This document shows positions 28,425-37,825 of a stretch of DNA of 64,000 nucleotides, piece after piece. Origin of the DNA: Aestuariibaculum marinum (GTDB lineage Bacteria > Bacteroidota > Bacteroidia > Flavobacteriales > Flavobacteriaceae); the NCBI RefSeq assembly GCF_014596975.1, contig NZ_JACVXD010000001.1, positions 616,928 to 680,927 on the forward strand, written 5' to 3'. Numbering within the stretch: the stretch's first letter is position 1; each line of letters starts with the position of its first letter. The position numbers were made by a program, and so were the translations under genes. Under the pieces are notes generated by a model that saw only the letters and a list, made by a program, of their open reading frames with translations, was not told the DNA's origin and made no database searches.

Positions 28425-29576
28425 ATGAATAAAGCATTAGTGAACAAGGTAAAAGAAACCTTTGTAGATAAATTTAACACACAACCGCTCGTGGTATTTT
28501 CTCCGGGGCGTATCAATATCATTGGAGAGCATACCGATTACAACGATGGTTTTGTATTTCCGGCTGCCGTAAACAAAGGAATCGTTGCGGCCTTTCAAAA
28601 AAATGATTCCGATACCTCGTTAGCTTACGCTATTGATGTTGATGATACTTTAGAATTTTCAGTCGATAACATTCAACCTTTAGCTAAAGAAAGCTGGGGA
28701 AATTATGTTTTAGGTGTTATTGCTGAAATTCAGAAAAAAGGACTTAGCGTTGGGAATTTCAATGTAGTGTTTAGTGGAAATATTCCGGCGGGTTCAGGCA
28801 TGTCATCTTCTGCCGCACTTGAAAACTCTGTGGTTTTCGGATTGAATGAATTGTTCAATTTAGGATTAACAAGAGAAGACATGATTTTCATTTCGCAAAA
28901 GGCAGAACATAACTATGTAGGTGTTAACTGCGGCATTATGGACCAATATGCGAGTATGTTCGGCATTAAAAACCACGCCTTATTGTTAGATTGCAGATCG
29001 ATTGAAGCCCAACCTTTTCATATCGATTTTGAAGGTTACGAATTAATGTTAATCAACACCAACGTAAAACACAGCCTGTCCGATAGCGCTTATAACGACC
29101 GTCGTTCGGTTTGTGAATCCATTTCTGAAATGCTAAATATAAAAGCCTTAAGAGATGCTACGGAAAATGATTTAGAAACTGTAAAAGATAAAGTTACCGA
29201 AGAAAACTATCAGAAAGCTTTATTCGTTATTCAGGAAAACAAACGTGCCGAATTAGCATCAAAAGCGATGAGCGATGGCGATTTGAAAACTTTAGGCGAA
29301 CTCATTTACGGCTCACACCATGGCTTACAACACCAGTACAAAGTAAGTTGTGAAGAGCTAGATTATCTAGTCGACCAGACTAAAGAAAACGACCATATTC
29401 TGGGCGCCCGAATGATGGGCGGCGGTTTTGGTGGTTGTACCATTAACTTAATAGCGAAATCTGCTGTTAACGATTTTAAAACAAAAATATCAGAACTTTA
29501 TAAAAACAAATTTGGTAAAGACTGTTCTATTTACTCTGTAGAACTGGCCGATGGCACCGGATTAGTAACTGTCTAA
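28425..29576 (+). CDS. galK: Galactokinase
   Basis: A 383-residue GHMP kinase. The galactokinase signature GRINIIGEHTDYNDGFVFPAA is at residues 27-47, the ATP-binding GNIPAGSGMSSSAALE lies in the middle, and ARMMGGGFGGCTINL is near the C-terminus. It makes galactose-1-phosphate with ATP for GalT. It lies 6 bases after galM and 10 before galT. All key motifs are intact and length is normal. Confidence 0.97.
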   Translation: MNKALVNKVKETFVDKFNTQPLVVFSPGRINIIGEHTDYNDGFVFPAAVNKGIVAAFQKNDSDTSLAYAIDVDDTLEFSVDNIQPLAKESWGNYVLGVIAEIQKKGLSVGNFNVVFSGNIPAGSGMSSSAALENSVVFGLNELFNLGLTREDMIFISQKAEHNYVGVNCGIMDQYASMFGIKNHALLLDCRSIEAQPFHIDFEGYELMLINTNVKHSLSDSAYNDRRSVCESISEMLNIKALRDATENDLETVKDKVTEENYQKALFVIQENKRAELASKAMSDGDLKTLGELIYGSHHGLQHQYKVSCEELDYLVDQTKENDHILGARMMGGGFGGCTINLIAKSAVNDFKTKISELYKNKFGKDCSIYSVELADGTGLVTV

Positions 29577-29586
29577 AGCAAAAACA

Positions 29587-30606
29587 ATGAATACCGATTT
29601 ACAAGATTACTCACATAAACGATTCAATATACTTACTGGCGAATGGGTTTTAGTTTCACCGCACCGAGCAAAACGCCCTTGGCAAGGACAAAACGAAGCG
29701 GTTTCAAACGAAGTTAGACCCTCCTACGATGAAAGCTGCTACCTTTGCGCAAGTAATACTCGAATTAACGGCGAAGTAAACCCGAAATACGAAAATGTAT
29801 TTGTGTTTACTAACGATTTTGCTGCACTGCAAACCGATTCTAAAACTTTCTCAGTTGATGATGGTTTATTGAAAGCACAAAGTGAACAAGGTATATGTAA
29901 AGTGATTTGCTTTAGCCCCGACCACTCTAAAAGTTTAGCCGATATGGCGCCTAACGAAATTGAGCAAGTGGTTTTAGAATGGCAAAAACAATATCAGGAA
30001 CTTGGCGATAACGATTTAATTAACTACGTTCAGATTTTTGAAAACAAAGGTGCTGTTATGGGGTGTAGTAATCCGCACCCACACGGACAAATCTGGAGCC
30101 AAACTACGTTGCCAAACGAAGTTGAAAAGAAAGACACACAACAACGCAACTATTATAACGAGCATAAAAAAAGTATTCTAGGAACGTATCTGGCTCAGGA
30201 ATTAGAGAAACAAGAACGCATTATTTTTGAGAATGACGCTTTTGTGGTGTTAATTCCGTTTTGGGCAGTATGGCCGTTTGAAACTATGATTGTGCCAAAA
30301 AAACACCAGACGAATATTTCCGAAATGAAAGACGAAGAGACATTGCTTTTTGCTGAAGCTATTTCGGTAATTACCAAGGCTTACGATAAACTATTCAACA
30401 CCTCATTCCCGTATTCAAGTGGTATACATCAGGCACCAACAAATGGTGAAGATAACAGTCACTGGCACTGGCATATGAGTTTCTATCCTCCGCTATTACG
30501 AAGCGCAACGGTTAAAAAATTCATGGTAGGCTATGAAATGTTTGGTTCTCCACAGCGTGATATTACCGCTGAAAGCGCTGTAAAAATGCTTCGCAATTTA
30601 TTGTAA
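29587..30606 (+). CDS. galT: Galactose-1-phosphate uridylyltransferase
   Basis: A 339-residue GalT. The active-site SNPHPHGQIW holds the nucleotidyl-histidine. RFNILTGEWVLVSPHRAKRPWQGQ near the N-terminus, a possible zinc site (CYLCASN) and a C-terminal HWHWHMSFYPPLLRS segment complete the family pattern. It exchanges UMP between UDP-glucose and galactose-1-phosphate, the core Leloir step. galE is not in the window. A terminator follows at 30633-30660. Confidence 0.97.
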   Translation: MNTDLQDYSHKRFNILTGEWVLVSPHRAKRPWQGQNEAVSNEVRPSYDESCYLCASNTRINGEVNPKYENVFVFTNDFAALQTDSKTFSVDDGLLKAQSEQGICKVICFSPDHSKSLADMAPNEIEQVVLEWQKQYQELGDNDLINYVQIFENKGAVMGCSNPHPHGQIWSQTTLPNEVEKKDTQQRNYYNEHKKSILGTYLAQELEKQERIIFENDAFVVLIPFWAVWPFETMIVPKKHQTNISEMKDEETLLFAEAISVITKAYDKLFNTSFPYSSGIHQAPTNGEDNSHWHWHMSFYPPLLRSATVKKFMVGYEMFGSPQRDITAESAVKMLRNLL

Positions 30607-30632
30607 TTGCTAAAAAACATAAAACACATAAT

Positions 30633-30660
30633 AAAACCTGATGCAATGCATCAGGTTTTT
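30633..30660 (+). terminator. Terminator of the gal operon
   Basis: AAAACCTGATGC pairs with GCATCAGGTTTT around a 3-base AAT loop, then T. Confidence 0.93.
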
Positions 30661-30722
30661 AATTTTTAAAACAATACACTAAATCATAACTTCAAAAGTT
30701 ATATTTTTAGCCTACGAAATAA

Positions 30723-32294
30723 ATGCCTTTAATGAAACACTATATATACTTTTTACTTACTTTTTCATTTTTAATGCTTTGGAGTTCTTGCCGTAAAGAT
30801 TTTGAATTTTCTCCAAATACCGGACATCTGGAATTCTCAAAAGATACCGTGTATTTAGATACCACATTTACCAATATTGGCTCCAGTACTTACACATTAA
30901 AAGTATACAATCGCAGTAATACCGATATCAATATTCCATCGGTGCAATTAGGCAAAGGTAACAGTTCAAACTACCGCTTGAATATAGACGGTATGGCAGG
31001 AAAAGTGTTTAGTAATGTACAAATTCAGGCCAAAGACAGTATTTATATTTTTGTAGAATCAACTATCAATATTAACGATTTTGCTAACGACGGTACCTTT
31101 TTGTACACCGATCAAATTCAATTCGATGCTGGTAGCAACCAACAAAATGTAGAGCTGGTTACTTTAGTTCAGGACGCCGTGTTTATTTATCCGAATCGCG
31201 ATTATGACACTAAAGTTATTGAAACTTTAAACTTAAATATTGGTGGAGAGGAATACGAAACCGATATACAAGGGCGCACCCTTCAACCAAACGAACTCCA
31301 TTTCACAAACGAAAAACCCTATGTTATTTATGGTTATGCAGCCGTACCTAATGGCTACACTCTAACCATAGATGCCGGAGCGCGTATTCATTTTCACGAA
31401 AGCTCAGGGCTGCTGATTTCTGAAGGTGCGTCACTTCATGTCAATGGCGCATTTAGTGCCAATCAAGATGTACTGGAAAACGAAGTCATTTTTGAAGGTG
31501 ACCGCTTAGAACCGGACTTCGCAGACATTCCGGGGCAATGGGGAAGCATTTGGCTGTTTGAAGGTAGTACGAACAACATTATCAACTACGCGACCATTAA
31601 AAATGGCTCTATTGGAATTTTATGCGATGGTGGCGCTGAAGCTTCCGAAGATGTTTTAAAAATCACCAATTCACAAGTCTATAATAACACTGGTTTTGGT
31701 ATTTTGGGACGAAACACCTCTATTTCTGGAGATAATGTTGTTATAAATAATGCTGGACAATCTGCTTTTGCAGGCACCTTTGGTGGGCGCTATAATTTCA
31801 CCCATTGCACCATTGCCAATTACTGGAGTAACGCCAGACAGTTCCCTGCCCTGCTATTAAATAATTTTATTATTGACGCAGATGAAAATACCATTGTCAC
31901 AGATTTAACCGAAGCTAACTTTAACAACTGCATCATTTATGGAAATGATAACCCCGAGCTATTGTTAGATGAAGTTGAAGAGGAAACCGTAAGTTTTAAT
32001 TTTAAGTTTACCAATTGTTTGATTCGTTTCCAGGATAATACCAATTTCTTTTCTGGGCCTAATTATGATTTTGAAGACACCACACATTACCAAGGTAATA
32101 TTTTTAACCAAACCCCGGATTTCTTTAAACCCGCAGAAAACATACTAATAATTGGCGAGGAATCGGCTGCAATCAATCAAGGCCTAGCTAGTTTTGCAAC
32201 GCAAGTTCCAACCGATTTATTAAACGTAAACCGAACCGCTGCACCCGATTTAGGCGCATATCAGTATATTACCTTTCCAGAGGAAGAAATATAA
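30723..32294 (+). CDS. Right-handed beta-helix lipoprotein, function unknown
   Basis: A 523-residue protein with a lipoprotein signal (LMLWSSC, lipidated Cys about 23). Residues 30-175 look like an immunoglobulin-like domain with repeated HLEFSKDTVYLDTTFTN-type strands. Residues 200-470 form repeated short beta turns (GSIWLFEGS, INYATIKNGSIGILCDGG, ITNSQVYNNTGFGILGRNT) typical of a parallel beta-helix. The fold is used by polysaccharide-active and adhesive proteins, but no catalytic residues are evident. Such proteins are common in Flavobacteriaceae, and no specific role can be stated. The start may be at either of two close ATGs (30723 or 30732). Confidence 0.8.
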   Translation: MPLMKHYIYFLLTFSFLMLWSSCRKDFEFSPNTGHLEFSKDTVYLDTTFTNIGSSTYTLKVYNRSNTDINIPSVQLGKGNSSNYRLNIDGMAGKVFSNVQIQAKDSIYIFVESTININDFANDGTFLYTDQIQFDAGSNQQNVELVTLVQDAVFIYPNRDYDTKVIETLNLNIGGEEYETDIQGRTLQPNELHFTNEKPYVIYGYAAVPNGYTLTIDAGARIHFHESSGLLISEGASLHVNGAFSANQDVLENEVIFEGDRLEPDFADIPGQWGSIWLFEGSTNNIINYATIKNGSIGILCDGGAEASEDVLKITNSQVYNNTGFGILGRNTSISGDNVVINNAGQSAFAGTFGGRYNFTHCTIANYWSNARQFPALLLNNFIIDADENTIVTDLTEANFNNCIIYGNDNPELLLDEVEEETVSFNFKFTNCLIRFQDNTNFFSGPNYDFEDTTHYQGNIFNQTPDFFKPAENILIIGEESAAINQGLASFATQVPTDLLNVNRTAAPDLGAYQYITFPEEEI

Positions 32295-32330
32295 AGTCTT
32301 AGATCATTTCATATTATCTATATGATTCTG

Positions 32331-32338
32331 TAGTTTTG
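32331..32338 (+). promoter_or_regulatory. Candidate -7 box for the FemAB-like gene
   Basis: TAGTTTTG matches TAnnTTTG and lies only 11 bases before the ATG at 32350, so the transcript would have almost no leader. Confidence 0.45.
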
Positions 32339-32349
32339 CCGCCAAAAAA

Positions 32350-33453
32350 ATGATTTGTGAGCTACGAGAAAAGGAAATTCAAGAATTTGATGCGACAAAC
32401 ATATTACCACAAACGCCTTTCTGGGGACGTGTAAAAGAAAATCAGGGGTTTACCCCCAAAGGCTTTGAACTTACCATTTCAAAAGATTTACTGGTTAGCG
32501 ATGCCAGTTCTATTGAAAAAAAAGGTGAAGATTTATTAATTTTAATAAAGTACGTTAATCAAAATCAATGTTTTGCTTACGTACCTTACGGACCGAAATT
32601 AGAGCCTAATTTTGAAAACCAAGGCTTGTTTTTAGAACAACTTTCAGAATCTATAAAACCCCACCTCCCTCCTAACTGTATTTTTATTCGCTACGATCTG
32701 ATTTGGGAAAACCAATGGTCCACCGAAAAAGAATATTTTGATGACAATGGCAACTGGATTGGTCCGCCGCCAAACCAAACACAGGAATTCAGAGTAAATT
32801 TCAGTACTGCAAACTGGAATCTACATAAAAGTGTTGGCGATAACCTGCCCAAAAATACCTTCTTTCTAGATCTAACTTTAGATGAAGAAGACTTATTGTA
32901 CAATATGCGTTATAATACAAGATACAACGTTAGAAAAGCGCATAAAAAAGGAATTCAGGTTCGTGAATATGGTATAGAACATATGGCAGACTGGTATAAA
33001 TTGTACCTAGAAACAGCTAATAGACACGGCATACCTGCTCAAAATGAAGAATTTTTCTCTACTATTTTTAAAAATCAGGATAACAATAAAAAAGGGGTTA
33101 CTGTAAAAATGTTAATGGCTGAAAAAGAAGGTGATTTTTTATCATCCATGTTTCTGGTTTTATCAAAAAAACGAGGAACTTATCTTTATGGCGCTTCTTC
33201 AACAGACAAAAATAACTTAACCGCCAGCTATGCATTACAATGGGAATCCATGAAGATATCAAAAGCCTGGGGTTGCACGGAATACGATATGTTTGGTTCG
33301 GCACCAAATTTAAATAGAAGTCACCCACTCCACGGTGTCCATATTTACAAAAAAGGTTTTGGTGGCGATTTATACCACCGTATGGGCTGTTGGGATTACC
33401 CCTTTAACCAAAAACTTTACGATTTGTACAAATTACAAGAAATGCAGAATTAA
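32350..33453 (+). CDS. FemAB/FemX-like aminoacyl or acyl transferase
   Basis: A 367-residue protein with two GNAT-like halves typical of the FemAB/lipid II:glycine transferase family. Visible parts are TPFWGRVKENQGF at the N-terminus, TFFLDLTLDEEDLLYNMRYNTRYNVRKAHKKGI in the centre (the MxxxxRYNIRKAxK hallmark), and a C-terminal half with YLYGASSTDKNNLTASYALQWES and YDMFGSAP. Members add amino acids to peptidoglycan precursors or modify cell-surface molecules; the substrate here is unknown. It is convergent with the following MalY-like gene, with only 6 bases between. Confidence 0.83.
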   Translation: MICELREKEIQEFDATNILPQTPFWGRVKENQGFTPKGFELTISKDLLVSDASSIEKKGEDLLILIKYVNQNQCFAYVPYGPKLEPNFENQGLFLEQLSESIKPHLPPNCIFIRYDLIWENQWSTEKEYFDDNGNWIGPPPNQTQEFRVNFSTANWNLHKSVGDNLPKNTFFLDLTLDEEDLLYNMRYNTRYNVRKAHKKGIQVREYGIEHMADWYKLYLETANRHGIPAQNEEFFSTIFKNQDNNKKGVTVKMLMAEKEGDFLSSMFLVLSKKRGTYLYGASSTDKNNLTASYALQWESMKISKAWGCTEYDMFGSAPNLNRSHPLHGVHIYKKGFGGDLYHRMGCWDYPFNQKLYDLYKLQEMQN

Positions 33454-33459
33454 GTTAAC

Positions 33460-34629
33460 TTATCCATCCATCGCTGCTTTTAATTGACGAAAGGCGCGTT
33501 GAATTTTTACAAATGGAGATGCTATATTCATTCGCATAAATAACTGGTAATCGGATCCAAATGTTGAACCAAGAGCCAAACCTACTTTTGCTTTATTGAA
33601 TACTAAATCTTTTAATTCTGTTTCGGAGATGTCCAATGCTGAAAAATCTAACCAGATTTGATACGTGCCTTCCGGTCGAATCATTTTTACCTGAGGCAAT
33701 TCCGTATTTAAAAACTCTTCAATCCAATTTACCGTTTGCTCTAAGTAAACAACTAAATCATTTACCCAAGTATGACCTTTGGTATACGCCGCTAAAATGG
33801 CATACGCCGATAAAGCCCCTCCCTGATGCAAATACATTGATGTTGCTAAACTATTAATCTGCTTAAACTGGGTTGTATTATTGGTATAAATATAGCCATT
33901 GGCAATACTTTGCATACCAAAGGTTTTTGCTGGAGATCCTAAAACAGCAATATGTTTTTCGGTCTCCTCAAAAGATAAAATGCTGTGGAATTTAGAATTT
34001 GAAAAAACTATTTCGGAATGCACCTCGTCACTAACTATGATAACATTATATTGATTCGCTAAATGTATTAGTTTTTGTAACTCCTCACGATTCCAGACAC
34101 GCCCAACAGGGTTATGGGGATTACAGAGTAAAATAACCTTTGTATTTCCAGATTTTAACTGACGCTCCATATCGTCAAAATCAAAGGCGTAATGACCATT
34201 TTCAATTTTTAACGGACTATCTATTATGGTTCGATTTGCAGTTTTAATTACCTGAAAAAATTGATGATAGACTGGCGTTTGAACCATAATACCATCGCCT
34301 TCTTCGGTCAACGCTCTTAATATAACCGCTATAGCTGTGAGCACCCCATTAACTTGTATAAAATTTGCAGGTTTCATTTGCAAATCATGGCGCTCTAAAT
34401 TCCAATCGGCTATTGCTTGTTTAACCTGCGGACTAATATCTTCATAGGCATATACTCCTCGTGCTACAATATCCTGTAAAGCTTCGGTGATTGGTGGAGC
34501 TACTTTAAAATCCATATCAGCAATCCACAAGGGCATTACATCGTCAGCCCCTAAAACCATCTTTAAGTATTTTGGATTATTCTTTACAAAATAATTTTCA
34601 ACGTTATGTTCTAGATCGAATATGCTCAT
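33460..34629 (-). CDS. PLP-dependent C-S lyase / aminotransferase of the MalY-PatB type
   Basis: I start at 34629 (389 residues, MSIFDLEHNVENYFVKNNPK). An in-frame ATG at 34668 would add 13 unconserved residues. Fold type I PLP enzyme: the ILLCNPHNPVGRVWN segment, the SDEVHSEIVF metal and cofactor loop, and the PLP lysine in GSPAKTFGMQS. MalY/PatB proteins cleave cystathionine to homocysteine, pyruvate and ammonia, and some act as aminotransferases. Substrate is not decidable from sequence. It is alone on the minus strand. Confidence 0.88.
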   Translation of the reverse strand: MSIFDLEHNVENYFVKNNPKYLKMVLGADDVMPLWIADMDFKVAPPITEALQDIVARGVYAYEDISPQVKQAIADWNLERHDLQMKPANFIQVNGVLTAIAVILRALTEEGDGIMVQTPVYHQFFQVIKTANRTIIDSPLKIENGHYAFDFDDMERQLKSGNTKVILLCNPHNPVGRVWNREELQKLIHLANQYNVIIVSDEVHSEIVFSNSKFHSILSFEETEKHIAVLGSPAKTFGMQSIANGYIYTNNTTQFKQINSLATSMYLHQGGALSAYAILAAYTKGHTWVNDLVVYLEQTVNWIEEFLNTELPQVKMIRPEGTYQIWLDFSALDISETELKDLVFNKAKVGLALGSTFGSDYQLFMRMNIASPFVKIQRAFRQLKAAMDG

Positions 34630-34952
34630 GCTATGATTTATTTTATAGTCGTTACTCAAAACTACCAATATTGATTTAGTTTATCTAAATTTTATGTTGA
34701 ATTTAAGATTCCTGAATCTTTTGCGTTAGGGATTGAAGTATTGTTGGGTCTCCTTGAAAAGAGCGACTACTAAAATATTTATATTCATGAGTTCCCTAAT
34801 TTTAAATAGACCAAGCACGAATAAAGCCCAACCTTGAGCAAAGTCGAAAGGTAACACCTAAACATAAAAAATCCCGCTAGTTAAGCGGGATTCTTTATAA
34901 ATATTATGGATACGAATAGATATTGAAACACGTTCAATATAACAGCATGTAA
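34630..34952. other. Intergenic region with a terminator and a possible dispersed repeat
   Basis: About 320 bases without a gene. It holds the glyA terminator (34865-34891) and a segment at 34831-34853, AACCTTGAGCAAAGTCGAAAGG-like, that resembles GAGCGAAGTCGAAAGG sequences common between flavobacterial genes. No promoter box of the TAnnTTTG type was found. Confidence 0.5.
34865..34891 (-). terminator. Terminator after glyA
   Basis: ATCCCGCT pairs with AGCGGGAT around a 5-base loop; on the minus strand it is followed by T6. Confidence 0.88.
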
Positions 34953-36227
34953 TTACGCTACGAATAACGGTCTGTCCGCCATTAACGCATTTACTTTTTC
35001 TCCTACTGCTTCTAAAACAGCTTCGTCTTGGTAATTCATGATTACTTCATCAATTAACTCAACGATTTGCTCCATTTCAGCTTCTTTTAAACCTCTGGTT
35101 GTAACGGCTGCAGCTCCAATACGGATACCTGAAGTTACAAAAGGAGAACGTGTATCGAACGGCACCATGTTTTTGTTAACCGTGATATCTGCCTTTACTA
35201 AAGCCTGCTCAGCATCTTTACCAGAAATATCTTTGTTACGTAAATCGATTAACATACAATGGTTGTCTGTACCTCCTGAAATAATGTTATATCCTTTTGC
35301 TACTAACGCTTTAGCTAAAGCTGCAGCATTAGTTTTTACTTGCAATTGGTAGTGTAAAAACTCATCAGTTAACGCTTCTCCAAAAGCAATTGCTTTAGCT
35401 GCGATGATGTGTTCTAATGGTCCTCCCTGGTTTCCTGGGAATACTGCAGAATCTAATAAAGAAGACATTTTACGTAAACTACCATCTTTTAATTTGATTC
35501 CGAATGGATTCTCGAAATCTTTACCCATCATAATAAGACCTCCTCTTGGACCTCTTAACGTTTTGTGAGTTGTTGTTGTTACAATGTGACAGTGCGGCAT
35601 TGGATCATTTAAAATACCTTTAGCAATCATACCTGCAGGGTGAGAGATATCAGCCATTAAAATAGCGCCAACGCTATCAGCAATCACTCTGAAACGTTCG
35701 AAATCAATATCACGAGAGTAAGCAGATGCTCCAGCAATGATTAATTTTGGTTGCTCTTTAGTCGCTATCTCTTGAATTTTATCGTAATTTAATACACCTG
35801 TCTCTTCTTCTACACCGTAAAATACAGGGTTATATAATTTACCTGAAAAGTTTACTGGCGATCCGTGAGTTAAGTGACCTCCGTGCGATAAATCGAATCC
35901 TAAAATTTTATCACCAGGTGTTAAACACGCGTGGTAAACAGCTGTATTTGCCTGACTTCCTGAATGCGGCTGTACGTTTACATACTCGGCTCCAAACAAA
36001 GCTTTCGCTCTATCAATAGCTATTTGCTCTACTTCATCAACTACTTCACATCCACCGTAATAACGTTTTCCTGGATATCCTTCAGCGTATTTATTTGTTA
36101 GTACTGATCCGGCAGCCTCCATAACTTGATTGCTTACAAAGTTTTCAGACGCAATAAGCTCTAAACCATGTAATTGGCGCTCTTTTTCAGCTTGAATTAA
36201 TTCAAAAATTTGTTCGTCGCGTTGCAT
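34953..36227 (-). CDS. glyA: Serine hydroxymethyltransferase
   Basis: A 424-residue PLP enzyme that interconverts serine and glycine with tetrahydrofolate. [39 protein letters not shown] is the expected N-terminal pattern (quoted in parts: [21 protein letters not shown]). The PLP lysine is in [14 protein letters not shown], and [14 protein letters not shown] lies in the centre. Length is normal. A TATTTTTG box at 36264-36257 on the minus strand is a likely promoter. Confidence 0.98.
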   Translation of the reverse strand: MQRDEQIFELIQAEKERQLHGLELIASENFVSNQVMEAAGSVLTNKYAEGYPGKRYYGGCEVVDEVEQIAIDRAKALFGAEYVNVQPHSGSQANTAVYHACLTPGDKILGFDLSHGGHLTHGSPVNFSGKLYNPVFYGVEEETGVLNYDKIQEIATKEQPKLIIAGASAYSRDIDFERFRVIADSVGAILMADISHPAGMIAKGILNDPMPHCHIVTTTTHKTLRGPRGGLIMMGKDFENPFGIKLKDGSLRKMSSLLDSAVFPGNQGGPLEHIIAAKAIAFGEALTDEFLHYQLQVKTNAAALAKALVAKGYNIISGGTDNHCMLIDLRNKDISGKDAEQALVKADITVNKNMVPFDTRSPFVTSGIRIGAAAVTTRGLKEAEMEQIVELIDEVIMNYQDEAVLEAVGEKVNALMADRPLFVA

Positions 36228-36256
36228 ATAAAATTAAATTCTAGTTAAATATTGTG

Positions 36257-36264
36257 CAAAAATA
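36257..36264 (-). promoter_or_regulatory. -7 box for glyA
   Basis: On the minus strand TATTTTTG, matching TAnnTTTG, about 30 bases upstream of the glyA ATG. Confidence 0.5.
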
Positions 36265-36388
36265 ACAAATAGATTAGTTAAAAGCATCAAAAAACATATA
36301 TTTACTAATAAGTTTTTTACCTTTTTATTAACCCTGTATTTAAACCCAATTTTTATTTATTTTTTTCCCGAAAAATGAAAATTTTATG

Positions 36389-36396
36389 TAGGTTTG
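36389..36396 (+). promoter_or_regulatory. -7 box for fumarylacetoacetase
   Basis: TAGGTTTG matches TAnnTTTG and lies 33 bases before the ATG at 36430. A T-rich stretch lies where the -33 region is expected. Confidence 0.55.
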
Positions 36397-36429
36397 AATA
36401 TTATCAACTATTAAATAAAAGTAAAAGTT

Positions 36430-37716
36430 ATGCGATTAGCAGCTAACAATCCAGATAGAACATCGTGGTTACACGTCGATAAAAATTCAGATTTCCCAAT
36501 TCAGAACATTCCATTTGGTGTTTTTTTAACGCGTGATGACATTATTACTATCGGAACCCGTATTGGTGATACCGCTATAGATTTAGGGGCTTTACATCAA
36601 TTAGGATATTTTGATGGTATTCCTTTAACCGACGATATTTTTCTTCAGGATTCGTTAAATGATTTTATTGCTGATGGAAGAAAAACATGGCGTGCAGTTA
36701 GAGACCGTATTGCTGAAGTTTTCGACAGCAAAAACACCACATTAAAAAACAATAAAAGCCATAAAGAAATTGTTCTATTTCGTTTAGATGAAATTGAAAT
36801 GCAACTGCCTGTTGAAGTTGGCGATTATACCGATTTTTACTCTAGCATGGAACACGCTACAAATGTTGGCACCATGTTTAGAGATCCAGATAATGCCTTA
36901 TTGCCAAACTGGCTACATATTCCGGTGGGTTACCACGGAAGAAGTTCTTCGGTTATTCCATCCGGTATCCCGGTGCATAGACCTCAAGGACAAACCTTAC
37001 CAGAAGGGGCTACCGAACCGGTTTTCGGACCAAGTAAACTGGTTGATTTCGAATTAGAAATGGCGTTTATTACCACCGATGCTAACGATTTAGGAGAACC
37101 TATTCCGGTTGATGAAGCAGAAGAATATATTTTTGGATTAGTCTTATTAAATGACTGGAGCGCACGTGATATTCAAAAATGGGAATATGTACCTCTGGGA
37201 CCGTTCTTAGCAAAAAACTTTGCAACATCTATTTCACCGTGGATTGTAACCTTAGATGCTTTAGAGCCTTATCGTGTTGAGAGTCCAAAACCTGTAAAAC
37301 CACAGTTAGACTACCTTAAATATTCTGGTAAAAAGAAAAGTTTTGATATTCACCTAGAAGTGTCTATTCAGCCTGAAGGTGCTAAAGAAAACATTGTATC
37401 GAAGTCTAACTTTAAATACATGTACTGGAATGTTGCACAACAACTGGCACACCATACTATTAATGGATGTCCTGTAAATTCCGGTGATTTAATGGGTAGC
37501 GGCACTATTTCAGGACCTACCCCAGAATCTTACGGGTCGATGCTGGAATTAACCTGGAAAGGTGAAAAACCCATAAAATTAAAAGACGGCACCGAGCGTA
37601 AATTCATTAATGATAATGACACTGTTATTATGCGTGGCCATTGCGAAAAAGACGGCACCCGCATCGGGTTTGGCGAAGTTTCTACTAAATTACTACCTGT
37701 ATTTAAAAAGAAATAA
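36430..37716 (+). CDS. fahA: Fumarylacetoacetase
   Basis: A 428-residue FAA hydrolase, the last step of tyrosine degradation, splitting fumarylacetoacetate to fumarate and acetoacetate. The N-terminal SH3-like domain ends near residue 120. The catalytic part has YTDFYSSMEHATNVG, PVGYHGRSSSVIPSG, FELEMAF (metal-binding acids), NDWSARDIQKWEYVPLGPFLAKNF and GSGTISG. Length equals eukaryotic and bacterial FAH. Other steps of the tyrosine pathway (hpd, hmgA) are not in the window. A moderate terminator follows. Confidence 0.97.
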   Translation: MRLAANNPDRTSWLHVDKNSDFPIQNIPFGVFLTRDDIITIGTRIGDTAIDLGALHQLGYFDGIPLTDDIFLQDSLNDFIADGRKTWRAVRDRIAEVFDSKNTTLKNNKSHKEIVLFRLDEIEMQLPVEVGDYTDFYSSMEHATNVGTMFRDPDNALLPNWLHIPVGYHGRSSSVIPSGIPVHRPQGQTLPEGATEPVFGPSKLVDFELEMAFITTDANDLGEPIPVDEAEEYIFGLVLLNDWSARDIQKWEYVPLGPFLAKNFATSISPWIVTLDALEPYRVESPKPVKPQLDYLKYSGKKKSFDIHLEVSIQPEGAKENIVSKSNFKYMYWNVAQQLAHHTINGCPVNSGDLMGSGTISGPTPESYGSMLELTWKGEKPIKLKDGTERKFINDNDTVIMRGHCEKDGTRIGFGEVSTKLLPVFKKK

Positions 37717-37739
37717 ATTTATTTATACTCTATAACATT

Positions 37740-37770
37740 AGCCCTCAAATATTACATTTGAGGGTTATTT
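37740..37770 (+). terminator. Terminator after fumarylacetoacetase
   Basis: CCCTCAAAT pairs with ATTTGAGGG around a 5-base loop; the following T-run is interrupted by A. Confidence 0.75.
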
Positions 37771-37825
37771 ATTATAAAATGGCATTACTATTGTTTACCC
37801 CTAATCAAAACTCAAATTTTAAAGT

